Shown piece after piece: positions 35,740-39,014 of a stretch of DNA of 39,014 bases. The stretch is from Prevotella aurantiaca JCM 15754. GTDB taxonomy: Bacteria; Bacteroidota; Bacteroidia; Bacteroidales; Bacteroidaceae. Under the pieces are notes generated by a model that searched no databases, had not been told where the DNA came from, and saw nothing but the letters and a program-made list of their open reading frames with translations. Every line of letters starts with the position of its first letter. Within the stretch, counting starts at the first letter, position 1. The position numbers and the translations under genes are program-made. The stretch covers positions 1 to 39,014 of the forward strand of contig NZ_BAKF01000023.1 in assembly GCF_000614025.1 (NCBI RefSeq), written 5' to 3'.

Positions 35740-36534
35740 ATGGTTGTAGAACCTATAGAAATAGTAAAGCGTATAGAAAATAAGTATGGCAGCAGACTAT
35801 CTTATTTGCCAAATAGCACTGAGACAAAGGCTTGTTTACCATTATTTGAGGACGCTGATACAGGAATCTTGTTTGTTTATATTCCCGAAGGAGAATATAA
35901 TATGGGATTTTCAGAAGCAGAATATACGCAAATACAGCGTTTGTCAGACTGTCCGAATATTTCTATTGAGGAGATGCAACCTGTGCGGAAAGTTAAAATT
36001 GAACCATTCTTATTGAGTATTACCCCAATATTGAATGTACATATACTTCGGTACAATAAGCTATTTGGTAAATCAGTAGAGAAAGATGGTGCAGATTATA
36101 GTCCTTTTTTCTGTGAGTATGAATTGGCTGAAAGTATTGCAAACGACCTTTCAACAAAAATTCCTAACGAAGAAGAGTGGGAGTATGCCTGCCGTGGAAG
36201 GAGTCAATCGCTATTCTGTTTTGGTGATTCGATACCCTCTAATGCTGAGTTGGAGAAATGGTTAAGGTGGGATTTATCGTCTTTAACTGCGCTAAACTGC
36301 AATAGTTTTAACTTGTATGGTCTTTTCTTTGGAGAGTGGTGCTCTAACGATTTTACCAATACGCTTGCACAAGATTCCGATATTGTAACCGGTTCAAAGG
36401 CTGTTAGGGGTGGCGGAGCTATGTTTTGGCCTTGGCAAGACGAAGAATGGGTGTGCTGTTTGTCAGCATTTCGAATGCCCTCAAAAGACCTATTAAACAA
36501 CAAAGCAGCTTTTAGACTTAAATTAGACATTTAG
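35740..36534 (+). CDS. FGE/SUMF1-fold protein (formylglycine-generating-enzyme-like)
   Basis: 264 residues, no signal peptide. FVYIPEGEYNMGFSE (about 45-60) matches the start of the FGE-sulfatase fold, IPNEEEWEYACRGR (about 140-155) its core motif, GEWCSNDF (about 198-205) the usual W.EWC.D box, and VRGGGAMFW then AFRL the end of the fold. Members either make formylglycine in sulfatases or are non-enzymatic domains. No sulfatase gene is near and the motifs are loosely conserved, so catalytic activity is doubtful. Confidence 0.75.
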   Translation: MVVEPIEIVKRIENKYGSRLSYLPNSTETKACLPLFEDADTGILFVYIPEGEYNMGFSEAEYTQIQRLSDCPNISIEEMQPVRKVKIEPFLLSITPILNVHILRYNKLFGKSVEKDGADYSPFFCEYELAESIANDLSTKIPNEEEWEYACRGRSQSLFCFGDSIPSNAELEKWLRWDLSSLTALNCNSFNLYGLFFGEWCSNDFTNTLAQDSDIVTGSKAVRGGGAMFWPWQDEEWVCCLSAFRMPSKDLLNNKAAFRLKLDI

Positions 36535-36733
36535 AATAGGAGGGCAGGAACGTTACTCTTAAAATAAGAAAAGCAATAATTTAGATATTAGTATGTGTGA
36601 GAATGCTGTTTTACGATAGTCTACTATATACCTTATTTTTCTAGAACGACCTTATAAAAGGAGAGAAAGATAAAGTCTATATGATATGAAAGTCAAAATC
36701 GAAATAGCGAAAATAAAATATTATTGAGAATAG

Positions 36734-37618
36734 ATGATGAGAAGAATTTTATTATCTTTACTTGCGTTGGGAGTGTCTTTAGGTTGTTTGTATGCATCGC
36801 CTAAAGTGCATAAGAAGAAAGTGCAAAGAAAGAAAACGACATGGACGAACGCAAAGAGTAAAGCGAAAGATGATGCTAAGGTTATCAACCCTAATCTGCC
36901 AGTAATAATCCAAGAAGGCAACTATGGTTGTTTCTATGCAGATACCGCGTCTTGTAGCGAAATTTCTACAGCAGAATTGGTGAACTGGGCTGGTGAGAGA
37001 AAGGAAGAATATGATAAGAATACAGATGTAATAAAGAAGTGTCTTCGGGCATTGAAGCCACAAACAAGTGTTGTTCCTGCTAAGAATGCAGTGGCATTTC
37101 GCATAGCGATGGATAATGAAATGAGGTCTTGGAGGAAGTTGGAAGCATTGATGCGCGATTTCAGTAATATTGTAATTAATATTCAACTTGTGTTGAATGG
37201 CGGTACGCTTTTACACTTTTTCGGTGCTTGCATGCATAGCGATTTGAGTTATATGCGTTTTGCTTGTCTGCAAGAAGACTTAAATACTTTAACTGGTGTA
37301 TCGGTAAAAGCAGATAAAGAAGACAAAGAATTGTCGCTAAAGACGCTTTATTACCAGATGCAGTCGCTTCGTCCTGTTATAAAAGTGCAACTTTTGAAAA
37401 AGGAAAGGGGCTATACAATGGCTGAAGCAAGTAAAGAAGCACAACGAATTAATACTTCTTGTTCTGTATCTACCATTAAAAAGGTGATGAGAGAATGGCT
37501 TGAAGCACGCAAGATAGTTAGCAGTTTGTTGACAGAACCTTATCGTGCAGCCTACAATCTGCACACTACAATAACGGTTCACTCGTTTATTGAACTTTTT
37601 ATGGGCATAGAGCAATGA
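36734..37618 (+). CDS. Exported protein of unknown function
   Basis: 294 residues. A hydrophobic signal segment (MMRRILLSLLALGVSLGCLYA) is followed by a very basic stretch (residues about 24-48, rich in Lys). The Cys at about 18 is not in a good lipobox, so a periplasmic protein is more likely. The rest is mainly helical with no membrane segment or known motif; two central helices hold LHFFGACMHSDLSYMRFACL. The gene stands alone, with 199 bp upstream where no good promoter is seen. I do not recognise the family. Confidence 0.7.
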   Translation: MMRRILLSLLALGVSLGCLYASPKVHKKKVQRKKTTWTNAKSKAKDDAKVINPNLPVIIQEGNYGCFYADTASCSEISTAELVNWAGERKEEYDKNTDVIKKCLRALKPQTSVVPAKNAVAFRIAMDNEMRSWRKLEALMRDFSNIVINIQLVLNGGTLLHFFGACMHSDLSYMRFACLQEDLNTLTGVSVKADKEDKELSLKTLYYQMQSLRPVIKVQLLKKERGYTMAEASKEAQRINTSCSVSTIKKVMREWLEARKIVSSLLTEPYRAAYNLHTTITVHSFIELFMGIEQ

Positions 37619-37660
37619 TTGATATGGTGCGGTTTTAGTTGCAATATGATAATATAATAA

Positions 37661-37694
37661 AAGTGGGATTGCCTTTGAATAAGCAATCCCACTT
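37661..37694. terminator. Bidirectional terminator between convergent genes
   Basis: AAGTGGGATTGC (37661-37672) and GCAATCCCACTT (37683-37694) form a perfect 12-bp stem with a 10-nt loop. The minus strand continues TTTATTATATTATC, so it serves the lipoprotein gene best, but the plus strand also ends 43 bp before it. Confidence 0.85.
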
Positions 37695-37743
37695 GTGCTT
37701 TAAGAAGTAAATTGTATTTTTTTTAGAAAGTTATGAACGCTGA

Positions 37744-38166
37744 TTATTCTTGTTCGAAGTAGAAATAATCGAAGACATCGCCTGCTGTTACTGCAACTTC
37801 AGTATACCTTTTTGCATCGGACATGTTAGGTGCAATGGTTATAGTAAGAACTTTTTCGTCTGCTTTTGCATTACTCCAATCACCATTTATATTATGGATA
37901 TCGTCATTTTGATCATGTCTTTTAACCTCGTTGTTTACTTTTTCTTCGATAGAACTTAACCAAAACCTGTTGTAGTTCGTACATTTAAACTGGTAAGTGT
38001 GTCCTTCTTTTGGAACATTAAACACCTTTTTGGGTTTTGTTTTTAATGCTGAACCCTCGTAGTTCCACTTCATTAAGTCCCATTCTCCCATCGGATCTTC
38101 TGATGAACAAGAGAAAGCAAAGATGCTAATCAACAATGTTGCGATAAAATAACTAAATCTTTTCAT
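37744..38166 (-). CDS. Small lipoprotein with a BACON-like domain
   Basis: 140 residues. Signal MKRFSYFIATLLISIFAFSC gives a lipobox at Cys20, followed by SSED, the usual start for surface-exposed Bacteroidetes lipoproteins. The mature part is one beta-rich domain: KVFNVPKEGHTYQFKCTNYN, then LTITIAPNMSDAKRYTEVAV and a final beta strand, which by eye fits a single BACON domain (often glycan- or protein-binding). There is no catalytic domain. A TACCTTTG box lies at 38205-38212. Confidence 0.75.
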   Translation of the reverse strand: MKRFSYFIATLLISIFAFSCSSEDPMGEWDLMKWNYEGSALKTKPKKVFNVPKEGHTYQFKCTNYNRFWLSSIEEKVNNEVKRHDQNDDIHNINGDWSNAKADEKVLTITIAPNMSDAKRYTEVAVTAGDVFDYFYFEQE

Positions 38167-38204
38167 TGGTAAAAATATTTGTGATAATTTGATTAATAAT
38201 GCTG

Positions 38205-38212
38205 CAAAGGTA
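38205..38212 (-). promoter_or_regulatory. Probable -7 box of the BACON-like lipoprotein gene
   Basis: The minus strand reads TACCTTTG, matching TAnnTTTG, 39 bp upstream of the ATG. The -33 position holds GTTT rather than TTTG. Confidence 0.4.
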
Positions 38213-38457
38213 TGAAAAAGATGATTTTTTGAAAACAGTGTTGATGTTTTATTAAAGTTAAAAAAACTAAAACGAACATCAAGATCCTATATTTTTAGCA
38301 AATCTCCTGAGCTATAATGTAATAGAATACAAAAATGTTGATGATAGCAAAATAAAACAATTGTGCACTAAAGAAGATAAGATAATGTTGAAAAAATAGC
38401 AAAAAAGCATTGTAAAAACTATAAAACGAAGCTTTATTGTATTTATTACAAGATAAA

Positions 38458-38489
38458 TTTGCGCATTAAAAAAGATTTCGTTATCTTTG
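38458..38489 (+). promoter_or_regulatory. Promoter of the superoxide reductase gene
   Basis: TTTG (38458-38461), a 20-bp spacer and TATCTTTG (38482-38489) match the consensus exactly. The leader is about 25 nt. Confidence 0.8.
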
Positions 38490-38518
38490 CGGAACAAAAA
38501 CATTAACAAGTATATATT

Positions 38519-38887
38519 ATGACAAAAAGAAACGAAATTTATAAGTGTTCAGAGTACAATAATATTGTAGAAGTTATTATTCCATCAGATAAAGATCTTT
38601 GCGGATTTGAGAAAATAGTAGAGAATACCACTGATGCAGCAACGGAAAAGCATGTTCCAGTCGTTGAAAAGATTGATGGTGGCTATCGTGTTACAGTAGG
38701 AGAAGTAGAACATCCTATGACAGAAGCACACTCTATTTTGTGGATTGAGCTTATTACAGAGAACAATGAAGTGCTTCGTAAGTATCTAGAACCAACAGAT
38801 AAGCCTGTTGCAGAGTTCAAAACAGATGCAAAAGAAGTTTATGCTCGTGAATATTGCAACCTCCATGGCTTGTGGAGATCTAAATAA
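38519..38887 (+). CDS. Superoxide reductase (desulfoferrodoxin family) with degenerate centre I
   Basis: 122 residues, cytoplasmic. The catalytic iron site (centre II) is complete: His45 in EKHVP, His65 and His71 in HPMTEAH, and Cys113 and His116 in CNLHGLW. It reduces superoxide to peroxide in anaerobes without making oxygen. The N-terminal desulforedoxin-like part normally binds Fe with CxxC and a CC pair. Here only Cys10 and Cys28 remain, with Tyr13 and Gly29 at the other two positions, so an FeS4 centre is unlikely. This resembles class III enzymes such as that of Treponema. It has a strong promoter and its own terminator. Confidence 0.9.
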   Translation: MTKRNEIYKCSEYNNIVEVIIPSDKDLCGFEKIVENTTDAATEKHVPVVEKIDGGYRVTVGEVEHPMTEAHSILWIELITENNEVLRKYLEPTDKPVAEFKTDAKEVYAREYCNLHGLWRSK

Positions 38888-38914
38888 TTAAATCAAGTAA
38901 ATATCATAAGTGTT

Positions 38915-38946
38915 AAGCTGTCCACATTAAGATGGGCAGCTTTTTT
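38915..38946 (+). terminator. Rho-independent terminator after superoxide reductase
   Basis: AAGCTGTCC (38915-38923) pairs with GGGCAGCTT (38934-38942), one G-U pair included, followed by TTTT. It lies 28 bp after the stop codon. Confidence 0.85.
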
Positions 38947-38989
38947 ACTTCTGAATCTGTATATATAATAAGGTGTCATTCTTTATTTG

Positions 38990-39007
38990 AATTGATTTAA
39001 ATCAATT
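38990..39007. repeat. Perfect 18-bp palindrome at the right edge
   Basis: AATTGATTTAAATCAATT reads the same on both strands. It could be an operator for the next gene outside the window, or chance in AT-rich DNA. Confidence 0.4.
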
Positions 39008-39014
39008 ACCCCTA

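Larger units (their letters stand above)
38167..38518. other. Divergent intergenic region
   Basis: About 350 bp of AT-rich sequence between the lipoprotein and superoxide reductase genes. Apart from the two promoters (38205-38212 minus, 38458-38489 plus) nothing is seen; a 65-codon minus frame at 38312-38509 overlaps the promoter and is not called. Confidence 0.6.

Overview
The window is a low-GC Bacteroidetes chromosome segment, most likely Prevotella or a close (oral-type) relative. This rests on several things seen in the sequence: promoters of the TTTG / about 20 bp / TAnnTTTG type, many short lipoproteins with SCxx-type lipoboxes, DUF4290, a SusA/SusB/GH77 starch operon, a hybrid two-component sensor beside a GH32 fructan operon, and a superoxide reductase typical of anaerobes. 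The genus is an inference. No rRNA, tRNA, insertion sequence or CRISPR array was seen.

Layout. (1) 1-2440: an AT-rich accessory strip with a partial lipoprotein, a small lipoprotein ORF that looks frameshifted at a run of seven A/T, about 0.9 kb without a convincing gene, and two small acidic orphan proteins preceded or followed by two copies of a 60-bp direct repeat. (2) 2526-11896, minus strand: a ten-gene, tightly packed run transcribed tsaB - DUF4290 - murA - rimM - dxr - rseP - licD-like - ISPD/TarI-like cytidylyltransferase - NAD-dependent epimerase/reductase - glycosyltransferase-like. Housekeeping and envelope genes lead into a probable CDP-polyol (ribitol-phosphate-like) surface decoration cassette. 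(3) 12559-14447, plus strand: two tandem paralogous secreted proteins of unknown function, each with its own terminator and matching promoter and upstream box. (4) 15006-23807, minus strand: a starch/malto-oligosaccharide operon transcribed GH77 (DPE2-type) - GH97 (susB) - type I pullulanase - GH13 (susA), with a LacI-family-like operator upstream but no SusCDEF genes. (5) 24474-25694: an HI0933-type flavoprotein with its own promoter. (6) 25870-35431: a fructan locus with a lone TonB-receptor-like outer-membrane protein, GH32, MFS transporter and fructokinase on the minus strand, and a divergent hybrid two-component regulator with a periplasmic sugar-binding-protein-like sensor. (7) 35740-38887: an FGE/SUMF1-fold protein, an unknown exported protein, a BACON-like lipoprotein and a superoxide reductase with a degenerate iron centre I.

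How they work together. Regions 4 and 6 are two glycan programmes. Starch oligosaccharides would be cut in the periplasm (SusA, SusB, pullulanase) and rearranged in the cytoplasm by GH77. Fructans would cross the outer membrane through the receptor-like protein, be cut by periplasmic GH32, imported by the MFS carrier and phosphorylated by the kinase, with the hybrid sensor switching the locus on.

The strongest unexplained signal is a family of intergenic arrays with an exact or near 22-bp period, at about 12245, 14661, 24251, 27982 and 35489. Units carry short inverted arms, the core sequence changes from array to array, and there are no spacers. Two arrays 9.6 kb apart share the same 16-bp core. 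Other points worth a second look are a MurA with Asp in place of the fosfomycin-target Cys, the ISPD-LicD pair, and the 60-bp repeats around the small orphan genes.
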